A DNA stretch of 64,000 nt from an uncultured Prevotellaceae bacterium (lineage in GTDB: Bacteria > Bacteroidota > Bacteroidia > Bacteroidales > Bacteroidaceae): positions 1 to 64,000 of the forward strand of contig ONNV01000013.1 of assembly GCA_900319225.1 (NCBI GenBank). The letters run 5' to 3'. The notes below the pieces were generated by a model. It saw only the letters and a program-made list of their open reading frames with translations, was not told where the DNA came from and did no database searches. A program made the position numbers and the translations under genes. Positions 35,831 through 44,759 of the stretch are shown here, piece by piece. Position 1 is the first letter of the stretch. Each line of letters begins with the position of its first letter.

Positions 35831-37963
35831 ATGACAGCTGATGAGGATTTGAAACGGCGTGCGGCACAGATCAGGGACCTGCTGCTTTCGTCACGTCTTA
35901 AGGAGGCTCTGGAACTGATACAGATGCAGATGGCGGGTGTATCGGACTGGGCGGTTACGTCCAGGTATGAGGATATAAACCGCTCCTACCAATATATGCT
36001 CCAGTATTTTGGACAGGGTTCACCCGATGAACACCGTGCCGAGCTCTATCATCAGCTTGTACGCCGTTCACTGCTTCTTAATGATGATGTGCTGCAGGCA
36101 CGCATGCAGGCCCAGTCCATGCTGCTCTATTACCAGCACCTGCGTTCCAGGATAACCAGGACCGAGACCATTGAGGGAATCCGTCTGGTACTTGAGTCAT
36201 TCACCGATACCGGTGACACCGCCGCTCATGAGCGCGCCATCGGCATCATGTTTGAGCTTATCTGGACCAACGGTCAGTGGACCACACAGGATTCAGCATC
36301 ACTGCTTGAACTCATTGAATCTCCGCTTGTTATAGAGGATGACTCAGCCCTTGCCGTGAGTGCCGTCACCCTATCCCTGCTGGAGCGTTTTGACCCGCTC
36401 AAGTGCCTGTTCCTGTGCCAGGCTGCACAGAACCTGAGCATGACGGTATCCATCCGTGCGCTTACCGGTCTGGCCGTCGCATTGAGCGGTTACAGTGACA
36501 TAATGCCCTATTTCCCCGAGGTAAGCAGCCGCATTACTCTCCTGGCCGATGAGCCCGGAATAAGCCAACGTATGCTCAAGGTTCAGATGGCGCTGCTGCA
36601 ATGCCGTGAGACCAAGGAGATAGAACGCCGTATGCGTGAGGATATAATACCCACCATGCTGCGTAACCCCAAGCTGGGAGACCTTATGCGTGAGGAGCTG
36701 GAACGTGACGGTGCCAGCCCTGACTGGACGGAATGGGTACAGAAATCCGAAGTCAAGGATAAGCTCCTGCAAATGTCCGAACTGCAGATGGAGGGTGCCG
36801 ACGTCTATATGAGCACCTTCTCAAACCTAAAGAGCTATCCATTCTTCCGTGAGATACATAACTGGTTCCGCATATTCAGCATGGACCAGCCCGATGTAAA
36901 GAACGCCTTCGGCTCAGATGGAGCCCCTGCAATCATGGGCAAGTCAATGCTTTCCAACTACATATTCTGCAACTCAGACAAATACTCGTTCGCCCTTACA
37001 TTCTCCAGCATTCCGCAGGAGCAGCGTGATTTCCTTACCGGCCAGATGACCGATGAGGCCCTTGAGGCAATAAAGGATACTGAGTCACACCCGTCACCTA
37101 CCGATGTGGTTGAGACCTACCAGGCGCGTCAGTATGCGCATGACCTGTACCGTTTCTTTAACCTGTTCAGCCGCCGCCACGAGTTCCGCAATCCGTTTGA
37201 CAGCAACCTTAACCTGCTTACGGACAGTACATTATCTCCGTTGCTTAAAGCAGACGACTCACAGAAAACAATAGCCTCATGGCTGCTGGGAAAGAACTAT
37301 TTTGATGAGGCCGCCCAGGCATATATCCTTATGGAACAGGGCGCTCACCCCTATTCTACCGATTACCGTTTCTACCAGCAGATGGGATATGCCCTGCAGC
37401 GCACCCAGCACTACAAGGAAGCACTTGAATCATACAAACGTGCCGATATACTTGGTCCCGACAACGGCTGGACCCTACGCCATACGGCACAGTGTTACCG
37501 TCTCATAGGCAAACCCGAGAGCGCCCTGGAGCTGCTCCTGCAGGCCGAAAAGCTGGATACCGACAACCTGTCACTGCAGATCCAGATTGGTGACTGTCTG
37601 GTAGACCTCAAGCGTTATGACGACGCTCTGACACGTTTTTTCAAGGTTGATTATCTCAAGCCTGACTATCCCAAAGCATGGCGTGCCATAGCATGGTGCG
37701 CGTTCCTGGCATCCCGCACGGACCGCGCCAAAGAGTACTACAGCAAACTTCTGGCCGGCAAGCCTACCGGTAATGACTGTCTCAATGCCGGACACACCTG
37801 GCTTGTAGACGGAGATATACAGCGTGCTGTATCCCTGTACCGCCAAAGCCGTGACAAACTGGGCGCTGAGACATTTGAGTCTGAGTTTGAAAAAGACCGT
37901 GAAATACTTATGGAAAAAGGCATACGTGAGCAGGATTTTCCATTATTGCTGGACCTTATATGA
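35831..37963 (+). CDS. Tetratricopeptide-repeat protein
   Basis: A 710-residue, mostly helical protein without signal peptide or membrane segment, so probably cytoplasmic. The C-terminal third (about residues 500-690) has clear TPR units: AAQAYILMEQGAHPY, EALESYKRADILGPDNGWTLRHTAQCYRL, ALELLLQAEKLDTDN and DALTRFFKVDYLKPDYPKAWRAIAWCAFL. The N-terminal two thirds are helical with no recognised domain. It probably serves as a scaffold; the partner is unknown. The start codon lies directly after the pgk terminator T-run, so expression may depend on read-through or on the TATATTTG box at 35786. Confidence 0.8.
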   Translation: MTADEDLKRRAAQIRDLLLSSRLKEALELIQMQMAGVSDWAVTSRYEDINRSYQYMLQYFGQGSPDEHRAELYHQLVRRSLLLNDDVLQARMQAQSMLLYYQHLRSRITRTETIEGIRLVLESFTDTGDTAAHERAIGIMFELIWTNGQWTTQDSASLLELIESPLVIEDDSALAVSAVTLSLLERFDPLKCLFLCQAAQNLSMTVSIRALTGLAVALSGYSDIMPYFPEVSSRITLLADEPGISQRMLKVQMALLQCRETKEIERRMREDIIPTMLRNPKLGDLMREELERDGASPDWTEWVQKSEVKDKLLQMSELQMEGADVYMSTFSNLKSYPFFREIHNWFRIFSMDQPDVKNAFGSDGAPAIMGKSMLSNYIFCNSDKYSFALTFSSIPQEQRDFLTGQMTDEALEAIKDTESHPSPTDVVETYQARQYAHDLYRFFNLFSRRHEFRNPFDSNLNLLTDSTLSPLLKADDSQKTIASWLLGKNYFDEAAQAYILMEQGAHPYSTDYRFYQQMGYALQRTQHYKEALESYKRADILGPDNGWTLRHTAQCYRLIGKPESALELLLQAEKLDTDNLSLQIQIGDCLVDLKRYDDALTRFFKVDYLKPDYPKAWRAIAWCAFLASRTDRAKEYYSKLLAGKPTGNDCLNAGHTWLVDGDIQRAVSLYRQSRDKLGAETFESEFEKDREILMEKGIREQDFPLLLDLI

Positions 37964-38002
37964 TTAAGCCACAAAAATGGTGATTCTGACTTAACTTTTT
38001 CT

Positions 38003-38010
38003 TACTTTTG
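38003..38010 (+). promoter_or_regulatory. -7 box of the GH43 gene promoter
   Basis: TACTTTTG matches the consensus exactly and predicts a leader of about 40 bases before ATG 38057. Confidence 0.5.
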
Positions 38011-38056
38011 TAATCTAATAGAAAGTGGAATTAACCAAATAACCAATTATATAAAA

Positions 38057-40210
38057 ATGACAGCCAATAGACTTTTCAAAAGCGTGATGCTTCTCATGGC
38101 ACTCGCTCTGGTTCTGTTTACACAGGACACATTCGCTGCTAAGAAGGCCAAGGAAGGCCCGGTAAAAGCATCACAACGATTTGTACACAACTATGGAGGC
38201 CGCGGAAACCCCTACCTGCCCCTTTGGGAGCATGTACCCGATGGTGAGCCTAAGGTATTTGAGGATCCTGATCGTCCCGGTCACTACCGCGCATATATCA
38301 TCGGTTCTCACGATGTAAGTGCCAACCGTTACTGCGGTCCGGATATCCGTATCTGGTCTGCTCCTATCGAGAACCTGAACGAGTGGCGTGATGACGGCCC
38401 CGTATTCACATACAAGGCTGCCAACGGCCGTTGGGACGTAATGTACGCTCCTGACCTGGTTGAGGTTTATGAGAAGGATGAGAAAGGCAAGGAGCACAAG
38501 GTATACTACCTCTATCCCCACAGCCGTGGTCCCCGTCGTGAGGCAATGGTCTGCAAGGGTGACCGTCCCGACGGCCCCTTCACTCCTCTGAACCTTGACG
38601 AGAACGAGGCTGCAATCCCCGGCAGTTGCATCGGCTTTGACCCCTCAGTATTCATTGAGAAGGTAACAGATAAGAATGATCCCGATTATGCAAAGGGCTT
38701 CCGTGCTTACGCATACTGGGGCTTCCAGCACTCAACAGGTGCTCAGCTTGACCAGGAGACCATGTACTCTGTACGTCCCGGCACAAAGGCTGTAGATCCC
38801 CTGCTACCCGCCAGCTCAAGCTACGGCCGCGTACGCGGTGCCCAGGATGCAGCCAGCTATCCTGCTCTTGCCGAGGGACAGAACCCCGGTGAGTTCAATT
38901 TCTTTGAGGCTTCATCAATCCGTCAGGTCGGCAACAAGTACGTGATGATATTCTCTGGTTACTCAGGTCCTGACTACGGTCTGGGTTCAACCAACTCAGC
39001 TCTGCGTTACTGCTATGCAGACTCTCCTCTGGGCCCCTGGAAGAGCGGTGGTGTAGCTGTTGACTCACGTGGTGTAATCCTGAATGAGGATGGTACCAAG
39101 CTCATGACCAGCAACTTTGCTCACAATACACACGGAAGCATCCAGCAGATTGGTGACCAGTGGTATATTTTCTACCATCGTCCTCCGCGTGGCAACGGTA
39201 ACGCCCGTCAGGCCATGGTTGCTCCTATCAAGATTGAGTGGGATGAGAAGCCCGTATCAGAAGGCGGTAAGGTTGTTCTGCACGGATATGATCCCTATGC
39301 CCCCGATGAGATCTGGGAGGCTAAGGCTTCAAACGGTGACTGCTACAGCGGTGCCGAGGTTACATCAGAGGGATTCAACATCTACGGTCTGCCTCCTTAT
39401 GCTTACTACTCAGCAGGTTACGCTTGCGTATTCATGAACAAGAATGGCGGTCAGAACCGCAACTCCCTGCAGGATACATGGGATATCTGGAGCAACGAGC
39501 AGGTTTGCAACGTTGACGCCGGCGATATTATCGGTTACAAGTACTTCGGTCTGGGTGGTCTTAAGAAAGACTCAAAGGGTATCGAGGCATTTGACGGCAC
39601 AACATCAAAGCTCCACTCATCATTCAACATCTGGTTCAAGCGTACTGCCGGTGAGGGTGGTATCAACGTCAAGGTTATGATGGACGGTCCCTGGAAGAAC
39701 GATGTTTGGAAGGGTAAGGAGATTGGCCGAATCAAGATTCCTGCAAACTCACCCGTTGACAAGATTGAGAAGTACACTATTGATGTATCAGAGTTTGTTG
39801 ATGATGTACAGGGCAAGCACGCCATCTACCTGGTATTTGACGCTGCTATCGATGGTGCCATCGGTCAGTTCTACGGCTGCGGATTCAACACCAAGACCAC
39901 ATCACTCAAGCGTCCTGTACCTCCCACCCTTAACGTTAAGATCGGTGGTAAGGAGATTGAGCTTCCCACAGAGCCTATCCACTCAAATGACAACAACGGT
40001 TATACCGATAACACTCACTATGAGATGGACTACAAGCTTGAGCCCGGTCAGAAGTCAAAGGTATCTGTAGAGTGCCTCTGGTCAACAATGCAGTTCTGGG
40101 TAGATCAGATCAAGGGTGATGAGGGCACCGCCGTTATCACTGCCGAGTACCTGTTCCCCGGCACACTCAGCAAGCAGACTAAGGTCTACAAGATCAACAT
40201 CTCAAAATAA
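38057..40210 (+). CDS. GH43-type glycoside hydrolase, secreted
   Basis: A 717-residue enzyme with a signal peptide ending TFAA. The N-terminal about 400 residues look like the five-bladed propeller of GH43 (inverting beta-xylosidase or alpha-L-arabinofuranosidase): VFEDPDRPGHYRAYIIGSHD with a candidate base Asp near residue 70-72, DVMYAPDLVEV with the Asp133 modulator, and NFFEASSIRQVGN holding the acid Glu. NTHGSIQQIGDQWYIFYHRP is a late-blade block. The remaining about 300 residues form beta-rich accessory domains, probably carbohydrate binding. The substrate is not determined by sequence; xylan side chains fit the other enzymes here. It has its own promoter and terminator. Confidence 0.85.
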   Translation: MTANRLFKSVMLLMALALVLFTQDTFAAKKAKEGPVKASQRFVHNYGGRGNPYLPLWEHVPDGEPKVFEDPDRPGHYRAYIIGSHDVSANRYCGPDIRIWSAPIENLNEWRDDGPVFTYKAANGRWDVMYAPDLVEVYEKDEKGKEHKVYYLYPHSRGPRREAMVCKGDRPDGPFTPLNLDENEAAIPGSCIGFDPSVFIEKVTDKNDPDYAKGFRAYAYWGFQHSTGAQLDQETMYSVRPGTKAVDPLLPASSSYGRVRGAQDAASYPALAEGQNPGEFNFFEASSIRQVGNKYVMIFSGYSGPDYGLGSTNSALRYCYADSPLGPWKSGGVAVDSRGVILNEDGTKLMTSNFAHNTHGSIQQIGDQWYIFYHRPPRGNGNARQAMVAPIKIEWDEKPVSEGGKVVLHGYDPYAPDEIWEAKASNGDCYSGAEVTSEGFNIYGLPPYAYYSAGYACVFMNKNGGQNRNSLQDTWDIWSNEQVCNVDAGDIIGYKYFGLGGLKKDSKGIEAFDGTTSKLHSSFNIWFKRTAGEGGINVKVMMDGPWKNDVWKGKEIGRIKIPANSPVDKIEKYTIDVSEFVDDVQGKHAIYLVFDAAIDGAIGQFYGCGFNTKTTSLKRPVPPTLNVKIGGKEIELPTEPIHSNDNNGYTDNTHYEMDYKLEPGQKSKVSVECLWSTMQFWVDQIKGDEGTAVITAEYLFPGTLSKQTKVYKINISK

Positions 40211-40225
40211 AAGAAGAGATAATCA

Positions 40226-40256
40226 GAAAAAGGCGGCCTGACGGTCGCCTTTTTTT
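40226..40256 (+). terminator. Terminator of the GH43 gene
   Basis: AAAAAGGCG (from 40227) pairs with CGCCTTTTT (from 40246) around a 10-base loop, followed by a T-run, 16 bases past the stop codon. Confidence 0.88.
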
Positions 40257-40279
40257 GTTGAAGGCCGTCGCCATTAGAT

Positions 40280-40336
40280 CCAGCCGTTAAAACGGCTGGG
40301 ATGTGGTATTTTACATTTCAGGCACAAAAAAGTGCC
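40280..40336. repeat. Two small palindromes before tRNA-Ser
   Basis: CCAGCCGTT-AA-AACGGCTGG (40280-40299) and GGCAC-AAAAAA-GTGCC (40321-40336). The first is almost the same hairpin as at 45714-45732, suggesting a dispersed REP-like sequence. Confidence 0.6.
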
Positions 40337-40342
40337 ATAGGA

Positions 40343-40374
40343 TTTGCTGGTCACAAAAAAAATCACCACCTTTG
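40343..40374 (+). promoter_or_regulatory. tRNA-Ser promoter
   Basis: TTTG (40343-40346), a 20-base spacer and CACCTTTG (40367-40374), one base off the -7 consensus, sit 35 bases before the tRNA. Confidence 0.55.
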
Positions 40375-40409
40375 CACCGCTCAAACGGAGAGAAACCCGC
40401 GATGAGTTT

Positions 40410-40494
40410 GGAAGGATGGCAGAGTGGTCGAATGCGGCGGTCTTGAAAACCGTTGACCTTCACGGGTCCGGGGGTTCGAATCCCTCTTCTTCCG
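40410..40494 (+). tRNA. tRNA-Ser (anticodon UGA)
   Basis: An 85-base class II tRNA. The acceptor GGAAGGA pairs with TTCTTCC, with discriminator G40494. The anticodon stem GCGGT/ACCGT encloses CTTGAAA, giving anticodon TGA, which reads UCA-type serine codons. A variable arm and the T-loop TTCGAAT are present. The 3' CCA is not encoded. The gene has a promoter upstream and a strong terminator two bases downstream. Confidence 0.95.
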
Positions 40495-40495
40495 C

Positions 40496-40526
40496 AAACA
40501 GGTTCCCAATCGGGAGCCTGTTTTTT
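40496..40526 (+). terminator. Terminator of tRNA-Ser
   Basis: AACAGGTTCCC-AATC-GGGAGCCTGTT with one wobble pair, followed by six Ts. Confidence 0.88.
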
Positions 40527-40528
40527 AT

Positions 40529-40573
40529 GCGGAAGAAGAGGGATTCGAACCACCCGGACCCGCTTGGTCAACC
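40529..40573 (-). pseudogene. Inverted copy of the tRNA-Ser 3' half
   Basis: The minus strand of 40529-40573 repeats the 3' half of the tRNA (40451-40495): GTTGACC, CGGGTCCGGG and the last 23 bases through TTCTTCCGC are identical. The differences are the first base, the short variable-arm segment between GTTGACC and CGGGTCCGGG, and one inserted T. There is no 5' half, so it cannot be a working tRNA. It lies 33 bases past the real gene in opposite orientation. It may be a scar of a mobile element that used the tRNA end as attachment site. Confidence 0.8.
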
Positions 40574-40619
40574 AACCTTTTTTTTAATTTGCTCCGCAAA
40601 TACGCTCACTACCGTTCGC

Positions 40620-40753
40620 TATGGCACGGGTCCTCTGTGCAGATGGAATCTTTTTCATTTCGCTTGGCGGCCCTCCGGGACCGCGGTCTCGCTCCAAGCA
40701 TTCGCTCGCTCCAATACGTAGTACCTGCGTATTATATTTATGGCACGGGTCCT
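40620..40753. repeat. 15-base direct repeats flanking a palindrome-rich segment
   Basis: TATGGCACGGGTCCT occurs at 40620-40634 and 40739-40753. The 104 bases between contain a GCTTGG/CCAAGC pair around GGCCC-TCC-GGGACC and an AATACG/CGTATT pair. No gene is seen between 40574 and 40793; the stretch looks like an inserted small element or a REP-like cluster. Confidence 0.7.
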
Positions 40754-40764
40754 GAAAAATTCAC

Positions 40765-40772
40765 TATCTTTG
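40765..40772 (+). promoter_or_regulatory. -7 box of the DUF389 gene promoter
   Basis: TATCTTTG matches the consensus exactly, 22 bases before ATG 40794. It lies after the in-frame ATG at 40740, which therefore cannot be the start. Confidence 0.6.
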
Positions 40773-40793
40773 TGGAAACTTGATATTAATAAT

Positions 40794-42149
40794 ATGGACA
40801 AGAACAAGGTAATGGACTTTATTAGGCACAGAGTGCTGGAGAGATTCGCTCTTGGTGCTGATGCCGCTACGCAGGAGGAGGTGAACTCCAATATCCAGAA
40901 GGGAATCATGATAAGGGGCACAAATCTTTGGGTCCTTATATTCGCCATATTCATAGCTTCGCTCGGCCTTAACACCAACTCAACGGCCGTAATCATCGGC
41001 GCCATGCTCATATCCCCCCTTATGGGACCTATCATCGGCATGGGATACTCCATGGGTGTTTATGATTTCAACCTGCTTAAGGAGTCACTGCGTAACTTCC
41101 TTGTAATGGTTGTGGTAAGCCTTGTCACATCGGCCGTATTCTTTACCCTGCCGCTTATCACATCAACACAGAGTGAGCTGCTGGCACGTACGCAGCCTAC
41201 TACATATGACATACTGATTGCCCTGTTCGGCGGTCTGGCCGGTATGGTTGCCCAGACACGTAAGGACCGCACCGGAACCGTAATCCCGGGTGTGGCCATC
41301 GCAACCGCTCTCATGCCCCCACTCTGCACCGTAGGTTACGGACTGGCCACATTCCAGTTCCGTTTCATGCTTGGTGCACTGTACCTGTTTACCATTAACT
41401 CCATTTTCATAGCTCTGGCGTCATTCATCGTAACCAGAGTCATGCAATTCAGGATGATCGGTGAACTGGAGCCGGCCAAGCTCAAAAAACTGCAGCGTGC
41501 TATGGTCACCGTGATAATCATAATCACACTGCCCAGTGTCATAATAGCCATCTCAATCATTCAGCGTTCATCATTTGAGACCAATTACCAGAACTTTGTG
41601 CAGGAGGCATTCAAATATGACAACACATTCGTGGTGGAGTCATCATATGAGTACAATGCCAACCCCCGCAAGAAGTCTCAGATTGAGGTACGCCTGTTCG
41701 GTGAGCCGCTCTCCGACAACATAATCAACAACATACGCGGCCAGATGTCGAGCGTATACCATCTGCCTAAGGTTGACCTTGTGGTGCGCCAGTCAAGCCA
41801 GGAGGACGGCGGCATAGCCATCACCGCCCTGCAGAGCAACTACACAGAGATGCTCAATGACAAGAATCTGCAGATAGCACGTCTGCAGGAGCAGCTCTCA
41901 TCCATCCGTATGGCCGATACGCTGGCAGTAGGCGGCATGACCCGCGAGCTTGGCATATTCGTACCCCAGATAAATGACATGTCACTCTCACGCCACGTCT
42001 CATATAACAAAGATGGCGTTCCTACCGATACCACATACATCTGTTTCCTCTCATTCCGTGAGGATTCAGTGGCCAATCTGGAACTTATCCGCAACTGGCT
42101 TTCAAACCGTACCGGTACATCTAACATCAAGATACTATTGAAAGAATGA
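40794..42149 (+). CDS. DUF389 integral membrane protein
   Basis: A 451-residue inner-membrane protein. The N-terminal part has several membrane segments with the family blocks NTNSTAVIIGAMLISPLMGPIIGMGYSMG and TVIPGVAIATALMPPLCTVGYGLA; the C-terminal about 180 residues are soluble with a possible coiled coil (LNDKNLQIARLQEQLSS). The biochemical role of the family is not established. The start at 40794 (MDKNKVMDFI) is set by the promoter box at 40765. Its stop overlaps the mutS2 start (ATGA), so the two genes are co-expressed. Confidence 0.87.
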   Translation: MDKNKVMDFIRHRVLERFALGADAATQEEVNSNIQKGIMIRGTNLWVLIFAIFIASLGLNTNSTAVIIGAMLISPLMGPIIGMGYSMGVYDFNLLKESLRNFLVMVVVSLVTSAVFFTLPLITSTQSELLARTQPTTYDILIALFGGLAGMVAQTRKDRTGTVIPGVAIATALMPPLCTVGYGLATFQFRFMLGALYLFTINSIFIALASFIVTRVMQFRMIGELEPAKLKKLQRAMVTVIIIITLPSVIIAISIIQRSSFETNYQNFVQEAFKYDNTFVVESSYEYNANPRKKSQIEVRLFGEPLSDNIINNIRGQMSSVYHLPKVDLVVRQSSQEDGGIAITALQSNYTEMLNDKNLQIARLQEQLSSIRMADTLAVGGMTRELGIFVPQINDMSLSRHVSYNKDGVPTDTTYICFLSFREDSVANLELIRNWLSNRTGTSNIKILLKE

Positions 42150-44668
42150 TATACCCTGACAATTTTGAGCATAAGACAGGATTTGATGAGATAAGACAGA
42201 TGCTTGCAGACCGCTGCATCTGCCCCTTGGGTGTACAGCTTGTAGAACAGATGCAGTTCCAGACTGAGTTCCAGGCCGTTGAGAAGGCATTGGACCAGAC
42301 CATGGAGTTTGTCAGGATACTCACCGAGGGCAAGTCTTTCCCCGACCAGAACTACCATGACCTGCGTGAGGCATTGTCACGCATCAAGGTGGTAGGCACA
42401 TGGATGGATGAGACTGAGCTGCTGGGACTGTGGCGATCCCTTGAGACAATCAGCAGAATCGTGGATTTCCTGGGCAAGGAGGAGAACCAGGGTCTATACC
42501 CCAACCTCTCCGAGCTTGCCGAGAGCGTAGCCGTATTCCCCACCATCACACAGGGCATAAGCCACATACTCACCAAATTCGGCAAACTCAAGGACAACGC
42601 GTCACCGGATCTGTACCGCATACGTATGGACCTGGCCAACACCTCATTCAGCATATCGCGTATCCTTAACGGCATACTCAAACAGGCCCAGATAGACGGA
42701 TATGTGGACAAGGATGCCGCTCCCACCATGCGTGACGGCCGTCTGGTACTGCCCGTAGCACCGGGACTCAAACGCAAGATACGCGGTATAGTACATGACG
42801 AGTCTGCATCGGGCAAGACAGTATTCATTGAGCCCGAGGAGGTAGTTGAGGCCAATAACCGCATACGTGAACTTGAGGCCGATGAGCGCCGCGAGGTAAC
42901 CCGCATCCTGATAGCGTTCACGGACTCCATACGCCCCGAGATTCCCTCCATACTGGAATCATACGCATTCATGGCACAGATTGACTTTATCCGTGCCAAA
43001 GCGCGACTGACGCTTGATTTTGACGGCTGCAAGCCCATCATGGAGCGCAAGACCGTCGTTGACTGGGTGCAGGCCATACATCCGCTGCTCAAGCTGTCAC
43101 TGGCCAAACATGACAAGACCGTTGTACCCCTTGACATAGACCTGGATGCCAAGAACAGCATCCTTCTGATATCGGGCCCCAACGCCGGCGGTAAGTCCGT
43201 CTGCCTTAAGACCGTAGGCCTGCTGCAGTACATGCTGCAGTGCGGTATACCGGTTCCCATGCGCCCCAACAGCCACGCAGGCATATTCAAGAGCATATTC
43301 ATTGACATCGGCGACGAGCAGAGCATAGATGACGACCTGTCAACCTACTCCAGCCATCTGCTCAACATGAAGAATATGATGAAGAATGCCGATAACCGCA
43401 GTCTCATCCTGATTGATGAGTTTGGTAGCGGCACGGAGCCCAACATAGGCGGCGCAATTGCCGAGGCTGTCCTGTCACGCTTTAACCGCAATCGCGTATT
43501 CGGCATAATTACAACACATTACCAGAACCTCAAGCACTATGCCGATGACCACGAGGGCATCCGCAACGGTGCCATGCTCTATGACCGCCACCTGATGCAA
43601 CCCCTTTACATCCTGCAGATAGGCAACCCCGGCAGTTCGTTTGCCGTCGAGATAGCCCGTAAGATTGGTCTGCCTGAGGATGTGATTGAGGACGCCACAC
43701 AGATTGTAGGCCGTGACTATGTCAATGCCGATAAGTACCTGCAGGACATTGTCCGTGACAAGCGTTACTGGGAGAACAAACGCCAGAACGTGCATCAGCT
43801 TGAGAAACAGCTGGACCAGCAGATTGAGCAGCACCGCCAGGAACTGGAATCACTGCAGAAAGAGCGTAAATCAATCATACGTGAGGCCAAGGAGAAAGCA
43901 GATCAGCTTATCCAGGACTCCAACGCCATGATTGAGAACACCATACGTACCATCAAGGAGGCTCAGGCCGATAAGGAACTCACCCGTCTGGCCCGTCAGG
44001 AACTTACTGAGTTCAAGGATACTCTCGATGACCGTCAGGCTAACAGTGAGGACGAGCTTAAGATACAGCGCAAGATGGAGCGCATACGTCAGAGCCAGGA
44101 GCGCCGTGACCAGCGCAAGCGTGACAAGCTAAAGGAGCGCACACAGCAACCTGCCCCCACTCCGTCAGAGCCGCTTAACATACCGGTATCACCTTCCAAA
44201 CGTTCATTCAAGGTTGGTGATACGGTTCGTCTGGCAGGTCAGACACAGGTTGGTGAGGTGATTGCCGTAAACAAGAATGATGTGTCTGTCGCTTTCGGAC
44301 AGATTACCACCGTGGTCAAGGCTAACCGTCTGGAGGCTGCTCAGCCGGTCAAGGTTCAGGATGTACGCACCGCCACATATGTCAGCAAGCAGACTCATGA
44401 CGATATCTACAACCGCAAGCTTGCTTTCAAGCCTGATATCGATGTCCGCGGCATGCGTGGTGACGAGGCTATCCAGACCGTCATGCACTTTATTGATGAC
44501 GCCACGCTCATCGGAATGAGTCGCGTGCGTATCCTGCATGGCACCGGCAACGGCATCCTGCGCAACCTCATCCGCCAATATCTCCACACTGTACCCGCCG
44601 TCAAGGACTATCACGACGAGCACATCCAGTTCGGTGGTCACGGCATCACAGTTGTTGACTTGGGATAA
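42146..44668 (+). CDS. mutS2: MutS2 ATPase/endonuclease
   Basis: An 840-residue MutS-family protein without the mismatch-recognition domain; members act on recombination intermediates or on collided ribosomes. Visible are a helical clamp/lever region (1-320), Walker A GPNAGGKSV (about 345-353), Walker B ILIDEFGSGTEP, a long coiled coil (about 525-670, very rich in Gln/Glu/Arg/Lys), a KOW-like segment (FKVGDTVRLAGQTQVGEVIAV) and a C-terminal Smr nuclease domain with DVRGMRGDEA and HGTGNGILRN. All expected parts are present. It overlaps the DUF389 gene by four bases. Confidence 0.95.
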   Translation: MIYPDNFEHKTGFDEIRQMLADRCICPLGVQLVEQMQFQTEFQAVEKALDQTMEFVRILTEGKSFPDQNYHDLREALSRIKVVGTWMDETELLGLWRSLETISRIVDFLGKEENQGLYPNLSELAESVAVFPTITQGISHILTKFGKLKDNASPDLYRIRMDLANTSFSISRILNGILKQAQIDGYVDKDAAPTMRDGRLVLPVAPGLKRKIRGIVHDESASGKTVFIEPEEVVEANNRIRELEADERREVTRILIAFTDSIRPEIPSILESYAFMAQIDFIRAKARLTLDFDGCKPIMERKTVVDWVQAIHPLLKLSLAKHDKTVVPLDIDLDAKNSILLISGPNAGGKSVCLKTVGLLQYMLQCGIPVPMRPNSHAGIFKSIFIDIGDEQSIDDDLSTYSSHLLNMKNMMKNADNRSLILIDEFGSGTEPNIGGAIAEAVLSRFNRNRVFGIITTHYQNLKHYADDHEGIRNGAMLYDRHLMQPLYILQIGNPGSSFAVEIARKIGLPEDVIEDATQIVGRDYVNADKYLQDIVRDKRYWENKRQNVHQLEKQLDQQIEQHRQELESLQKERKSIIREAKEKADQLIQDSNAMIENTIRTIKEAQADKELTRLARQELTEFKDTLDDRQANSEDELKIQRKMERIRQSQERRDQRKRDKLKERTQQPAPTPSEPLNIPVSPSKRSFKVGDTVRLAGQTQVGEVIAVNKNDVSVAFGQITTVVKANRLEAAQPVKVQDVRTATYVSKQTHDDIYNRKLAFKPDIDVRGMRGDEAIQTVMHFIDDATLIGMSRVRILHGTGNGILRNLIRQYLHTVPAVKDYHDEHIQFGGHGITVVDLG

Positions 44669-44673
44669 TTATT

Positions 44674-44759
44674 AATTGAAAATTGAGAATTGAGAATTGA
44701 AAATTAAAAAAACGCACCGCATGGTCAATTCTCAATTCTCAATTCTAAATTCTCAATTT
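44674..44759. repeat. AT-rich inverted repeat of AATTGAGAATTGA units
   Basis: The left arm (44674-44705) is built of AATTGAGAATTGA-type units and the right arm (44725-44759) of their complement TCAATTCTCAATTC. Together they could form a long AT hairpin around a GC-richer centre. Such units are common between genes in this phylum. It spans the gap between mutS2 and nfo and, if read as protein, adds a false 21-residue extension to Nfo. Confidence 0.85.

Noticed and set aside
40529-40573. A second tRNA gene on the minus strand
   Set aside because: Only the 3' half is present; there is no acceptor 5' strand, D arm or complete anticodon arm.
40344-40721. Open frame across the tRNA-Ser region
   Set aside because: It reads through the tRNA, its terminator and repeats; composition is not protein-like.
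44674-44759. CRISPR-like repeat array
   Set aside because: The units are short, AT-rich, contiguous and inverted between arms, with no unique spacers and no cas genes.
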